A stretch of DNA of 46,786 nt, taken from Bacilli bacterium. GTDB lineage: Bacteria; Bacillota_I; Bacilli_A; RFN20; CAG-826. Shown in pieces: positions 25,294 through 34,850 of this stretch. Positions within the stretch are counted from its first letter, which is position 1. Each line of letters begins with the position of its first letter. The translations under genes and the position numbers were made by a program. The stretch lies in the NCBI GenBank assembly GCA_024408075.1, contig JAKSVK010000001.1:81273-128058 (forward strand), read 5' to 3'. The notes under the pieces are model-generated. The model was not told the DNA's origin, did no database searches, and worked only from the letters and a program-made list of their open reading frames with translations.

Positions 25294-27347
25294 TATTTTG
25301 CCACCAAAACTAAAACCGAACAGTAATTAACAATTGCATTTCTTACGATAAGGCCGTTTTTATTTAATCCTTGAGCAGTTAATTTAACTTCATAATAATC
25401 ATCAAACTCAAAAGTTTGAGGTTGATCGGTAGGATTAATTAATAATCTAATTTTCTTATATCCATACAAATATTTTGGATTTTTAACTGAAATTTCCATC
25501 ACTCCATTAGGATGTTCAAAACAGTCGATAGAATTTTTAATTTCTTCAATTGAGTTAATTGAGAAAACGTCATATTTCTTTCTAAAAGCGATTAAATCAC
25601 TTACATATTGAACAAGTTCTTCTCTAGAAGAAGCTGTTTCATTATCAAAATCATTAACATTTAAAATATTATAAGTATTATCGAGTCCAAATTTGCTTTG
25701 TCCAAATTCTTGGCCCATATGAAGTAACGGGGTTCCTAAAGCTAAAATTGTTAATGCATTAGCAAATTTTATTTTATGAAGCACTTCTTCTGGATTATCG
25801 ATTTTATTAGTTAATTTATCAAATAATGTTTCATTATCGTGACATTCAACATAGTTGATGCTTTGTTCAGGAGTTAAAAAGTCATTAGATAAGAAATTGC
25901 CTAAAAGGACATTTTCAACATTAGATAAGTTACTTCTATCTCCATCAATAAATCCATTAGATGAGAATTTACCGTTTGGTCCTCTCACTGTGTTGCGGAA
26001 GTTATCATTGAAAAATCCCATTTCAGGTAGAACTTTAGCAGCTCCCTTGTTTGTAAGTTTAGATAAATCTAATTTACTAGGAATAAACCATCCTTCACCA
26101 TATAAAGTAACATCTGGTTTTATTGCTTTTGCTTCTGAAATTACTTGTTTGGAAGTTTCTAAGTCAATTAAACCAAGAAGATCAAATCTAAATCCATCAA
26201 CATCATAAGTTGTAAGTAAATGTTTAATCGAATCGACGATTGCTTTTCTTCCCATTACGGTTTCACTTGCAAAATCGTCTCCACATCCTGAACCATTACA
26301 AATCTTATCGTTTACTTTTCTAAAGTAATATCCGGGGAATGATTTCTCAAATACACTGGTTTTATATTCATAAACATGGTTATAAACAACATCAAGAATA
26401 ACTCTAATTCCGTTTCTATGAAGTTCATCAACAAGTTCTCTAAATTCAATCATTCTAGATTGAGGATCTTCAGGGAAAGTTGCATAACTTCCTTCTAAAG
26501 CAAAGAAACTTAAAGGATCATAACCCCAGTTATATGTATCAAGTAAAATATCATCAACATTATCAAAATCGAGTACTGGTAAAAGTTGAACGTAAGTTAC
26601 ACCAAGCTTTTTAAGATAAGGAATTTTCTTTTTAAATTCAGAATAAGTTGGTCTAACACAATCTTTAGCTGTAAAATCACGAATATCTACTTCATAAATG
26701 ATCTTATCTTGTAAACCTCTAATTTTATAATTAGGTTTAACTTTTTTCATATTTTGGATCTTCGCTAAATCCACAACTGCAGAATATTTAGAATTTAAAC
26801 TTACTGCAACTCCATAAGGATCGTTAAAAGTAGATTCTTGTCCAGCAAAATATGTAACATAGCAATACTTTTTATTAAGTAAATCGCCATTTATAGTAGT
26901 TTCAAATACACCATGCTCTCCATGTTTCATTTCAAAAATTGCAAAAACTCCATCGCTTTTTTCGACTTTTAAACAAGCCTTATAAGAAAGTGGAGAATAA
27001 AGTTTAAATGTTGTTTTCTTAGGAGAATAAATTGCCCCTAAATCATTTCCTGAATAAGTATATTTTTCATTAAAAGCTGGAGTATCTAAAACACATTCAT
27101 AGTCCAAATATGCTTCTTCACCAGTTGAACAAATAATTTTATTATTAACTCCAAGAAGTATTTCTTTTTTACTAGTTAAAAGGAATTCACCAACTTGTGA
27201 AGAAGAAATAAGTTTCTTTTCTAATGGTGTTTTTTCTTTCCCATCACCAAGAAAAAAATTAACTTCTTCTAAAGAAGTACCAAAATAATATGTTAGTTCA
27301 ATTGTGTTAAAATCTTTTAAAATGGCGTTAATAATGTGCTTTTTCAT
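25293..27347 (-). CDS. pulA: Type I pullulanase / alpha-1,6-glucan debranching enzyme
   Basis: GH13-family enzyme cleaving alpha-1,6 branches of glycogen, starch fragments or pullulan; 684 residues. An N-terminal sandwich domain (about 110-190, YSPKKTTFKLYSPLSYKACLKV and FNDPYGVAVS) precedes the barrel. YNWGYDPLSFFALEGSYAT is the pullulanase type I signature. Catalytic regions: VILDVVYNHVYE, GFRFDLLG (nucleophile Asp), LYGEGWF (acid Glu), VECHDNETL (Asp). No signal peptide, so it acts in the cytoplasm, probably on stored or imported glucan. It starts 8 nt after the ftsK stop without a ribosome site. Confidence 0.93.
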   Translation of the reverse strand: MKKHIINAILKDFNTIELTYYFGTSLEEVNFFLGDGKEKTPLEKKLISSSQVGEFLLTSKKEILLGVNNKIICSTGEEAYLDYECVLDTPAFNEKYTYSGNDLGAIYSPKKTTFKLYSPLSYKACLKVEKSDGVFAIFEMKHGEHGVFETTINGDLLNKKYCYVTYFAGQESTFNDPYGVAVSLNSKYSAVVDLAKIQNMKKVKPNYKIRGLQDKIIYEVDIRDFTAKDCVRPTYSEFKKKIPYLKKLGVTYVQLLPVLDFDNVDDILLDTYNWGYDPLSFFALEGSYATFPEDPQSRMIEFRELVDELHRNGIRVILDVVYNHVYEYKTSVFEKSFPGYYFRKVNDKICNGSGCGDDFASETVMGRKAIVDSIKHLLTTYDVDGFRFDLLGLIDLETSKQVISEAKAIKPDVTLYGEGWFIPSKLDLSKLTNKGAAKVLPEMGFFNDNFRNTVRGPNGKFSSNGFIDGDRSNLSNVENVLLGNFLSNDFLTPEQSINYVECHDNETLFDKLTNKIDNPEEVLHKIKFANALTILALGTPLLHMGQEFGQSKFGLDNTYNILNVNDFDNETASSREELVQYVSDLIAFRKKYDVFSINSIEEIKNSIDCFEHPNGVMEISVKNPKYLYGYKKIRLLINPTDQPQTFEFDDYYEVKLTAQGLNKNGLIVRNAIVNYCSVLVLVAK

Positions 27348-27355
27348 ATGTTGTA

Positions 27356-29950
27356 TTAATCGTTAAATTTATCTTTGACGAGAACCCTACATCCTTTAGT
27401 AGTTCCATCTTGTTCAGTTGAGACAATTCCTTCCCTTTGTAATCTTAAGAAAAATCTTCCGGCGCGGTTAAAACCAACTCCGTATTCTCTTTGTATTTTA
27501 CTAATTGAAATAAATTCCTGAGTTTGGACAAGTTCTTTAATAGACTGATATTTTTCTTCTTCAGCAGCATCAGCTTCTTTAATAACTTCTCCACTATTAA
27601 TTGCATTAGCAGCAGCAATCTTACTATGGTCTTCTAAATCTAAATAATTTTCATCATAAATAGTTTCGTAATGTTCTCTTAAATATCCAACAACTCTGAC
27701 AATTTCTTTGTTTTGAATAAAGCAACCTTGAAGTCTAGTAACACCTACTCTAGATACTAAAGGTGATTGAACAAGCATATCGCCTTTTCCTAAAAGTTTT
27801 TCAGCTCCGCCTTCACCTAAAATAGTCATTGAGTCAGTATATGACGAAGTCATTAATGCAACGTGAGTTGGTAAATTACCTTTAATAACACCGGTAATAA
27901 CGTTAGTTGATGGACGTTGTGTTGAGATAAGTAGATGAATACCAGCAGCACGAGCTTTTTGAGCAATTTGAACAACTGGAGAAGAAATTTCTTTGCAGTT
28001 ATCAACTAAATCAGCATATTCATCAAGTACAACAATAATATAAGGCATTTTTGGTTTCTTATTTTCAACTGCCCATTCGTTATATTGTTTAATATTACTT
28101 GCATCATCTGCTTCAACAAATTTGCTATAACGATCATTCATTTCAACCGCAAGTTTATCAAGCATAACTTTAGCTTTGCTAGCTTCAGAAATGATTGGGC
28201 AAAGTAAATGAGGCATTTCTCTATATTTAGTCATTTCAACTTTTTTAGGGTCAACTAAAGCAATACGTAATTCTTCAGGAGACATTCTCATAATGAGAGT
28301 ACAAATAATAGAGTGAATATAAATAGATTTACCACTACCAGTTGTTCCAGCAACAAGTAAATGTGGGAATTCATCAAAATCTGCGCTTACAACATTTCCT
28401 GAAATGTCTTTACCAAAAGCAACAGCTAAAGGATGAGATTTTACATCAGGTAATTGATCATAAATTTCTTTAAATCCAACGGTTGTAATTTGAGCATTTG
28501 GAACTTCAAGACCAGAATATGTTTCTCCAGAAACAATCGGAACAAATCTTGCAGTTACACCTCTTAAACGTATTGAGACATCATCAACAATACGGTCAAT
28601 ATTTCTACTTACTGAATTTGGATCGTAAACAATGTTATATCTAGTAACACTAGGGCCAATTGTAAATGACTCAACGTGAGCACCAGCTTTAAGATCAACA
28701 AATGCTTGATTAATTATTTCAACTCTTTCATTTGCAATTGAGATATTTGCTTGTTGTGCCTCTTCAGTTTCGTACACATTTAATAAATCACTTGAAGGTG
28801 AAACCCAAACGATTGGTTTTCTAACTTTAACTTCAGGAGTTGGAATAGGTATAACAGGTTCTTCAACTTTATTTTCAAAAGAAGGAACTTCAGTAATGCT
28901 TTCTTCATTATTAGTGATTTCTTCGGTTGGAGTTTCTTCTATTTGTATCTCATTATTTTCAATTTCATCATAATCATTATTAAATGAATCTTCTTGAGTG
29001 TCGTTATTCTCAGAAACTTCTTCATAATTATTTTGTGGTTTATTCGCTTCATATTCCTCAGTATAACTTGGAGCGCTTGAAGTAATGTTTTCTGTTACAG
29101 GTGTTGGATGGAATTTCAATCTCTTAAATTCAGAAAATTCTTCGTTTTCAAGTTTATTTCCTTCAAATTGATCATCTAAAGAGACGCTTTCTCTCAAATA
29201 ATCATCTGAGGTAGTATCAAAACTTTCTGGTTCAAATCCATAGTTCACAATAGCAGGTTCTTTTTCAATATTTAAAGTTTGTTCAACTTCATTTTCACCA
29301 TATGTTTCTTCTAAAGCAGGATTTTCTTCTTCACTAATTACTTCATTTTCAAGTGAACGCTCTTGAGCTATGTTTGATTCATTTTCTTTTAAAGATTTCT
29401 TGGTTTCTCTTCTATTTTTAATCGCTTTTGAAAAATAAGGGAAAGCAATTAAGATAAGTCCAAAGACTAAAGAAACAACTCCAACTGCGATGACTGATCC
29501 ATAAGTTTTTAAAGAATTAGTAATTGTGATAAATATTAATCCATTTGACCAATATGATGAAGAATCAAACATATTAATAATTTTGTCACTATAGTAATGA
29601 CTGAGTTGACCATTATATAAATCGATAGCTTGATTTAAATCATGATTAAAAACAAATTGCTTTGTAACAAAAAATTCAATTGAAACAAATACAAGAACTA
29701 AACCAACAATAGTAAAAGGTGAAACATGTGTTTTTTTATGTCCAGTTGAAAGTCGGTAAATTCCTCTTTCAAGTGGAAGCAAAAGTAATAAATATGAGCC
29801 AATACCAAAGAAATAAATTAATGGAAAGGCAAAAGTTCTAGCAATTGGACCTACATTAATGATTAAAACAAATGATACTAATATAAGAAAAAAAGCCTTA
29901 ACATTGTTAGCAGCTTTTGGTGATATTTTAGATGTTTTTTCTTCGCTCAT
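27356..29950 (-). CDS. ftsK: FtsK/SpoIIIE DNA translocase
   Basis: Hexameric DNA pump that clears chromosomes from the division septum; 864 residues. Four hydrophobic segments (within about 15-190) anchor the protein; residues about 200-390 are an acidic, Glu/Asn-rich linker. The motor has VAGTTGSGKSIYIHSI (Walker A), IIVVLDEYADLV (Walker B) and LLISTQRPSTNVITGVIK; the C-terminal gamma winged helix is ISISKIQREYGVGFNRAGRFFLRLQ. The frame runs on to 30007, but that part lies over the rnjB terminator. MSEEKTSK at 29950 is preferred: TATAAT ends exactly 6 nt before it and there is no ribosome site, suggesting a leaderless mRNA. Confidence 0.95.
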   Translation of the reverse strand: MSEEKTSKISPKAANNVKAFFLILVSFVLIINVGPIARTFAFPLIYFFGIGSYLLLLLPLERGIYRLSTGHKKTHVSPFTIVGLVLVFVSIEFFVTKQFVFNHDLNQAIDLYNGQLSHYYSDKIINMFDSSSYWSNGLIFITITNSLKTYGSVIAVGVVSLVFGLILIAFPYFSKAIKNRRETKKSLKENESNIAQERSLENEVISEEENPALEETYGENEVEQTLNIEKEPAIVNYGFEPESFDTTSDDYLRESVSLDDQFEGNKLENEEFSEFKRLKFHPTPVTENITSSAPSYTEEYEANKPQNNYEEVSENNDTQEDSFNNDYDEIENNEIQIEETPTEEITNNEESITEVPSFENKVEEPVIPIPTPEVKVRKPIVWVSPSSDLLNVYETEEAQQANISIANERVEIINQAFVDLKAGAHVESFTIGPSVTRYNIVYDPNSVSRNIDRIVDDVSIRLRGVTARFVPIVSGETYSGLEVPNAQITTVGFKEIYDQLPDVKSHPLAVAFGKDISGNVVSADFDEFPHLLVAGTTGSGKSIYIHSIICTLIMRMSPEELRIALVDPKKVEMTKYREMPHLLCPIISEASKAKVMLDKLAVEMNDRYSKFVEADDASNIKQYNEWAVENKKPKMPYIIVVLDEYADLVDNCKEISSPVVQIAQKARAAGIHLLISTQRPSTNVITGVIKGNLPTHVALMTSSYTDSMTILGEGGAEKLLGKGDMLVQSPLVSRVGVTRLQGCFIQNKEIVRVVGYLREHYETIYDENYLDLEDHSKIAAANAINSGEVIKEADAAEEEKYQSIKELVQTQEFISISKIQREYGVGFNRAGRFFLRLQREGIVSTEQDGTTKGCRVLVKDKFND

Positions 29951-29956
29951 GTTTAT

Positions 29957-29962
29957 ATTATA
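29957..29962 (-). promoter_or_regulatory. -10 box of ftsK implying a leaderless transcript
   Basis: A perfect TATAAT, then ATAAAC, then ATG: transcription starting at the usual 7th base would begin on the A of the start codon. TAGAAA, 17 nt upstream, is a weak -35. No Shine-Dalgarno sequence could fit. Confidence 0.65.
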
Positions 29963-29994
29963 CGCATACGCGAGAGATATTTCTATAAATAAGT

Positions 29995-30016
29995 AAAAAA
30001 AGCACAATTGTGCTTT
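29995..30016 (-). terminator. Intrinsic terminator of the RNase J-like gene
   Basis: AAAGCAC, AATT, GTGCTTT, then a T run on the minus strand; located 27 nt after the stop at 30043. Confidence 0.88.
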
Positions 30017-30042
30017 AAATACTCATTTCTTGAATTATCAAA

Positions 30043-31728
30043 TTATTTAGCAATAATGATTGAATCAATATATGGTTCACGGCCATTTTCACGACGAATA
30101 AATTTCTTGATTCGATCATTAATAATTTCTTTAGTTTGAGTAAAATCTTTTACGTTTTGACTTAAAGCAAGATTGATCTCATCTACATAAATTTGAGAAA
30201 TTGATTTAAGCAAAGGTTCGGCATCTTTTACATAAACAAAGCCTCTCATTTGGCAGTCAGGTCCAGCAATAATACGTTTTTCAGCTAGTGAAACAGTAGA
30301 TGCAATTACGACTGTTCCATCAACTCCTAAACGTTGTCTAACATTAATTACATCATCACTCATTTTAGCCATACCTTTTCCATCAACTAAGATTGGAGAA
30401 ATGTCATATCTTGCTGAATCATATGGGATAATTTGAGGTCTATTTGTCCCATCTAAAATAAGTTCCATACCGTTATCTAAAACGAAAACGTTGTTATAGT
30501 TAAGACCAACTCCAAGAGCGACTGCATGTTTAGCGTTAGCCATAATTTCTGTGTAATGTCCTCTAACTGGGAAGAAAAATTTTGGTTTAAATAAATTAAT
30601 AACGAATCGTAAGTCATCTTCTCTAGCGTGCATTGGAGAAATATCTTTGTTTTTAATCCACACTACTTCACAACCTGTACGATATAAGTTATCAATACTT
30701 CTTGTGCATTTAGTTTCATAAATTTGTGCAGGAAGAGCAGCGTTGATAAAAACATCATCCTTATCAATTAAAATTCTTTGATCTGAATTAGTAGTATTTC
30801 CAAGTGCATTTATTTCATCATATATATCATCTGAATGACCTAAAAGAAGAATAACGAGTTCACTTTTCTTAATTCTTAATAAATCTTCTTTTTTAACGAT
30901 TTGGTCAGGTGAAATTTGAATACTTGTACCTGCTAAAATAACATTTTTAAGTACATCAGAAGTATATTCATCATAACAATAAAGCTTTTTATTATATTTC
31001 TTAATTAAACGAGAAATTTCTCTTAGTCGATACATGTTTTCCCAGTAACAAGTAATCAAAATTCGCTTGTCCATTTTGAAATATTTTTCAATTAATGGAG
31101 ACAAACGATGTTTTGGAGAACAATATCCGTTTTTACCTCCAGAAGTACTTTCAGCAAGTAAAAGTAAGGTGTTTTGTTCAGCAAGTTTAGCTGCTTTTGC
31201 TAAATCAAATTTAAAGTTATCTTCATCAGTTGCGAAGTTAATAATATAGTCAGAAGTATAAACAATATTTCCTTGATCAGTATATATTGCAACTCCAAAG
31301 GAGTTAGCAGCATTATGACAAGTTTGGAAAAAGCTAATTTTTCTTCCGGCAACAACTACATCATCGCTAGCTTTTACGATATGATAATCAACTTTTGCAT
31401 ATTGATGATGAATTAACATTTGGCTTTCCATAACCACTCTAGTTGTATCAGTACAAAAAACTGGAGCAGGTGCATATTTATAGAAAAACTTAAGTGCACC
31501 CATATTTTCATCATGTCCATGAGTTAATATATATGCTTTGATTTTATCTTTATTTTTAATTAAGTAACCAAAATTAGGGAGGAGGCAATCGACACCAGGA
31601 AAATTCTTGTCAGGAATTGAAATTCCTGCATCAAGAACAAAAATATCATTATTTATTTCACAAATGTAACAATCTCGACCTTTTTCGTCTAATCCGCCAA
31701 GAGCAAATATTTTAACACGATCCGCCAT
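30043..31728 (-). CDS. rnjB: RNase J2-like protein with degenerate metal site
   Basis: Metallo-beta-lactamase/beta-CASP RNase family, 561 residues. The fold is clear: VKIFALGGLDEKGRDCYICEIN, VLDAGISIPDKNFPGVDCLLPNF, FQTCHNAANSFGVAI and FKPKFFFPVRGHYTEIMANAKHA. The catalytic HxHxDH motif of RNase J1 reads HGHDEN (70-75), and the later VHGEY is VRGHY, so several metal ligands are replaced. RNase J2 of Bacilli is likewise weak or inactive and partners J1. Position next to ftsK/spoIIIE is also that of Bacillus rnjB. Likely a structural partner of an RNase J1 encoded elsewhere. Ribosome site GGAGGG; own terminator. Confidence 0.85.
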   Translation of the reverse strand: MADRVKIFALGGLDEKGRDCYICEINNDIFVLDAGISIPDKNFPGVDCLLPNFGYLIKNKDKIKAYILTHGHDENMGALKFFYKYAPAPVFCTDTTRVVMESQMLIHHQYAKVDYHIVKASDDVVVAGRKISFFQTCHNAANSFGVAIYTDQGNIVYTSDYIINFATDEDNFKFDLAKAAKLAEQNTLLLLAESTSGGKNGYCSPKHRLSPLIEKYFKMDKRILITCYWENMYRLREISRLIKKYNKKLYCYDEYTSDVLKNVILAGTSIQISPDQIVKKEDLLRIKKSELVILLLGHSDDIYDEINALGNTTNSDQRILIDKDDVFINAALPAQIYETKCTRSIDNLYRTGCEVVWIKNKDISPMHAREDDLRFVINLFKPKFFFPVRGHYTEIMANAKHAVALGVGLNYNNVFVLDNGMELILDGTNRPQIIPYDSARYDISPILVDGKGMAKMSDDVINVRQRLGVDGTVVIASTVSLAEKRIIAGPDCQMRGFVYVKDAEPLLKSISQIYVDEINLALSQNVKDFTQTKEIINDRIKKFIRRENGREPYIDSIIIAK

Positions 31729-31780
31729 ACGAACCCTCCATATATTGACTATGAAAATTTGGTTAAAAATATAATAACAC

Positions 31781-31801
31781 TATTTTATAAAAGATAAAAT
31801 A
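31781..31801. repeat. AT-only hairpin after the DUF1667 gene
   Basis: TATTTTAT, AAAAG, ATAAAATA, 8-bp arms, in the 84-nt gap between the DUF1667 gene and the RNase J-like gene. It might be a weak terminator for the redox trio, but no T run follows directly. Confidence 0.3.
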
Positions 31802-31812
31802 TATAAGATTTA

Positions 31813-32154
31813 TTATTTAATTTCTTTTGTAATAACGATATCAGCACCAGTATTAAGTACATTGCTTAAAGCAATGTCACCAATATGAGTTGGAGCTGAA
31901 ACAGAAATTTTATTTATTTCTTTCATTACTTCAAACATCATTCCTTTAGGAACAGCAATACTAGTTTTGACTGAAACGAGAAGATTTTCTCTATTATTAA
32001 CTCTAACTGTTGAAGTAATAATTCTTTTTGGAGCAGTTACTTCTTCTTTAGCATAATTTGCTCCTCTAGGACAACTGTTGCCAGTAACATTAAGTTCATC
32101 ATCAATCTTTAATCTACATCCACGAGGACAGACAATACATACAAATTCTTTCAT
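31813..32154 (-). CDS. DUF1667 cysteine-rich protein of the glp-like redox operon
   Basis: A 113-residue protein with four N-terminal cysteines (6, 9, 13 and 28: VCIVCPRGCRL and NSCPRGANYA), probably binding a metal or iron-sulfur centre. The pattern is DUF1667. It is regularly encoded after GlpA-like and FAD/NAD-dependent oxidoreductase genes, as here with no spacer, so it is likely a small electron-transfer subunit. Ribosome site GGAGGAAAG. Confidence 0.9.
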   Translation of the reverse strand: MKEFVCIVCPRGCRLKIDDELNVTGNSCPRGANYAKEEVTAPKRIITSTVRVNNRENLLVSVKTSIAVPKGMMFEVMKEINKISVSAPTHIGDIALSNVLNTGADIVITKEIK

Positions 32155-33408
32155 TTATCTTTCCTCCAAACTAACAGTTAATTCTTTTGATGTAATCTTA
32201 GATAATTGTTCTTTGTTAAGTTTTAGCATCACCATTTCTGAAGGGATTAAAACTGGTCTAATAAATGACGCAACTTCTGTTTCATTAGATTTAAAAACAA
32301 CACGAACATTGTTAACTGGTTTTCTGACTCTAAACTTGAAAGTTAAACTCTCATGATCAAGATTTTCAATTTTTTGAGGAACCACATAGCCAATTCCATT
32401 TCCGTTAGTCACAGTGATGTGATCATTAGAATTTTTGATTAATCCTTTTATATATAAAGCAGCATTTCTTCCAGCTTCGCGTCCTTCGTCGGTAACAAAA
32501 TCAACGACATCATGGACATGCAAACAGTTTCCACAAGCAAATATTCCATCAATGTTAGTTTCTAAATAATCATTAACTTTTGCTCCTTTAGTAGAAGACA
32601 TCTCACAATCAATATTATTTAATAAAGAAACATAAGGAATTAAGCCGATAGAAAGAAGTAATGTATCGCATTCAAATTCCATCTCAGTTCCTGGAATAAA
32701 TTGCATCTTTTCATCAACTTGAGAAAGGATTACTTTTTCTACCCTATTTTTGCCAATTACTTTACTAACACTTCTGCTTAAATATAAAGGAATATTAAAA
32801 TCGTTTAAGCATTGAGCAATATTACGATTTAATCCATTTGAATAAGGCATAATTTCAGAAACACATAAGACTTTTGCTCCTTCAAGAGTAAGTCTTCTAG
32901 CCATAATTAAGCCAATGTCTCCACTACCTAAAATAACAACTCTTTTCCCAGCTAAATAGCCATGAATATTTAAATATTTTTGAGCTACTCCAGCGGTAAT
33001 AATACCAGAACATCTACTTCCGGGAAGAGAAATTGCTCCAGCCCCTCTTTCATAGCATCCTGTAGCAAAAATAATTGCTTTTGCTTTTAAGCAAACCACA
33101 CCTTCTTTATCGTTTGAATATGTGACAACTTTATCTTTTGTAATGTTTAAAACTAAAGAATTTAAGCGATAAGGTATATGAAGTTCTTCTACTTGTTTAA
33201 CAAATCTAGAAAGATATTCAGGACCTGATAATTCTTCTTTAAATTCAGTTAGTCCAAAACCGTTATGAATACACTGATTAAGGATTCCACCTAAATCATT
33301 ATCTTTTTCCAAAATTAAAATATCATCGACGCCATTTTTCTTTGCTTCAATAGCAGCTGCCATTCCAGCTGATCCACCACCAATAATAACTAAAGAGACT
33401 TCTTTCAT
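32155..33408 (-). CDS. FAD/NAD(P)-dependent oxidoreductase subunit of the glp-like complex
   Basis: A 417-residue pyridine nucleotide-disulfide-type oxidoreductase. The FAD fingerprint VIIGGGSAGMAAAIEAKKNG is at residues 7-26, ATGCYERGAG in the middle, the NAD fingerprint VVILGSGDIGLIMARRL at about 151-167, and IDGIFACGNCLHVHDVVDFVTDEGREAGRNAA closes the FAD site. It overlaps the preceding glpA-like gene by 4 nt and abuts the DUF1667 gene. The trio probably moves electrons between the GlpA-like dehydrogenase and NAD(P)H; the exact acceptor cannot be read from sequence. Confidence 0.88.
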   Translation of the reverse strand: MKEVSLVIIGGGSAGMAAAIEAKKNGVDDILILEKDNDLGGILNQCIHNGFGLTEFKEELSGPEYLSRFVKQVEELHIPYRLNSLVLNITKDKVVTYSNDKEGVVCLKAKAIIFATGCYERGAGAISLPGSRCSGIITAGVAQKYLNIHGYLAGKRVVILGSGDIGLIMARRLTLEGAKVLCVSEIMPYSNGLNRNIAQCLNDFNIPLYLSRSVSKVIGKNRVEKVILSQVDEKMQFIPGTEMEFECDTLLLSIGLIPYVSLLNNIDCEMSSTKGAKVNDYLETNIDGIFACGNCLHVHDVVDFVTDEGREAGRNAALYIKGLIKNSNDHITVTNGNGIGYVVPQKIENLDHESLTFKFRVRKPVNNVRVVFKSNETEVASFIRPVLIPSEMVMLKLNKEQLSKITSKELTVSLEER

Positions 33409-34841
33409 TTTTTAACCTCTTCTAGCAATACATTGCTTCCAATATTATCGTAGTTTATATCAAGCGGAGAGCAGTTTAACTTTTTAGCTAAAATTAAAGC
33501 CACTTTTGGTGAACAGAATCCACCTTGGCACTTGCCATATCCTGCTCTAACTCTTCTTTTTACGCCTTTAATGCTTCTTGGAGGAACACTTCTTGTAAAT
33601 AAATCTTTAATTTCACCTAAAGATACTTTTTCACAACTACAAATCATTGTTCCATAGTCCTTATTTTTATTAATATAGAAATTTCTTTCTTCACTACTTA
33701 AATCATTTAAGCAAACATAAGGTCTAACTTTAGGATTATAATTTGCTTTTTCTTTTAAACTTACCAACTTAGAAATAATGTTATCAAAAACATATTCAGC
33801 TATAGCTGGTGAAGAAACAAATCCAGGAGATTCAATTCCTGCAACATTAATAAAGTTTTTATATTTATCAGATGATTCAATAATAAAATCATGTCTAGTT
33901 GTAGTTGGTCTAATTCCTGAAAATACTCTAATTTGATGTACAAAAGGAATATTTGGCACTAAATCTAGAGCTTGTGCTTTAACATTATTTAATGTAAATA
34001 AGTCGGTTGAAAAATCTGAGGCATCTTCAACTGGTTCACTACTTGGACCAACAATATAGTCTCCTGAAGAAGTTGGAGAAACAAGTACTCCTTTTCCTTT
34101 TGCTGAAGGAAGAGGGAAAATTGTATGATTAACAAATCCTTTTTTATAATGATCTAAAACAAAATATTCACCTTTTCTAGGAATGAGGTTCCAATCAACA
34201 TCTTCAATCATTCTGGCCACTTTTTCACTTCCAAGTCCAGCAGCGTTAATTACAATTTTTCCTTGATAGGTGTTTTTGTTTGTTTTAACAAAGAAGACTC
34301 CGTCTTTTTCTTCTATGGAAGAAACCTCTTCGTTTAACTTTAGAGTAACTCCATTATCTACTGCGTTCTCAACACAGTGAATAACTAAATTAAATGGATC
34401 AATAATTCCTGCACTTGGAGCAAAAAGAGCACCTAATGCATTTGGTGAAATATTTGGTTCCATTTTTCTTAATTCATCTTGATTAACTAATCTCACTTCA
34501 ACTCCATTTACCTTAGAGCGAATTAGAAGTTCATCAAACATTTTCATTTGTTCTTCACTAGTTGCAACGGTTAAAGAACCAATCTTTTCCATTTTAACGT
34601 CTAAATCAGAACAAACTTGGTCATACATTTTATTACCTAAAACATTTAGTTTTGCCTTTAATGTTCCAGGAACTGGGTCATATCCACTATGAATGATGGC
34701 GCTATTTGCGTTACTTGTAACGTTGCCAACATCATTTTCTTTTTCAATAAGTAAAACATTTGTTTCATAACGAGAAAGTTTTCTAGCAATAAAAGCTCCG
34801 ACAACTCCAGCACCAATTATAATAAAATCATACATACACAT
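33405..34841 (-). CDS. GlpA-like FAD dehydrogenase with C-terminal BFD [2Fe-2S] domain
   Basis: A 478-residue FAD-dependent enzyme of the glycerol-3-phosphate dehydrogenase / L-2-hydroxyglutarate oxidase group. The N-terminal fingerprint is YDFIIIGAGVVGAFIARKL, followed by NSAIIHSGYD and INAAGLGSEKVARM; GPSSEPVEDASDF is in the substrate domain. The last 90 residues carry a BFD-like iron-sulfur module: MICSCEKVSLGEI...RAGYGKCQGGFC. Substrate most likely glycerol 3-phosphate, but no glpK or glpF is nearby. The frame opens at ATG 34841; ATG 34835 (MYDFII) is an alternative, 8 nt after TATAAT (34844-34849). No ribosome site for either. Confidence 0.82.
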   Translation of the reverse strand: MCMYDFIIIGAGVVGAFIARKLSRYETNVLLIEKENDVGNVTSNANSAIIHSGYDPVPGTLKAKLNVLGNKMYDQVCSDLDVKMEKIGSLTVATSEEQMKMFDELLIRSKVNGVEVRLVNQDELRKMEPNISPNALGALFAPSAGIIDPFNLVIHCVENAVDNGVTLKLNEEVSSIEEKDGVFFVKTNKNTYQGKIVINAAGLGSEKVARMIEDVDWNLIPRKGEYFVLDHYKKGFVNHTIFPLPSAKGKGVLVSPTSSGDYIVGPSSEPVEDASDFSTDLFTLNNVKAQALDLVPNIPFVHQIRVFSGIRPTTTRHDFIIESSDKYKNFINVAGIESPGFVSSPAIAEYVFDNIISKLVSLKEKANYNPKVRPYVCLNDLSSEERNFYINKNKDYGTMICSCEKVSLGEIKDLFTRSVPPRSIKGVKRRVRAGYGKCQGGFCSPKVALILAKKLNCSPLDINYDNIGSNVLLEEVKK

Positions 34842-34843
34842 TT

Positions 34844-34849
34844 ATTATA
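34844..34849 (-). promoter_or_regulatory. Possible -10 box of the glp-like redox operon
   Basis: TATAAT directly follows the T run of the pnp terminator and lies 2 nt before ATG 34841 or 8 nt before ATG 34835. A -35 would have to lie in the terminator hairpin and is poor (CTCGCT). Confidence 0.35.
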
Positions 34850-34850
34850 T

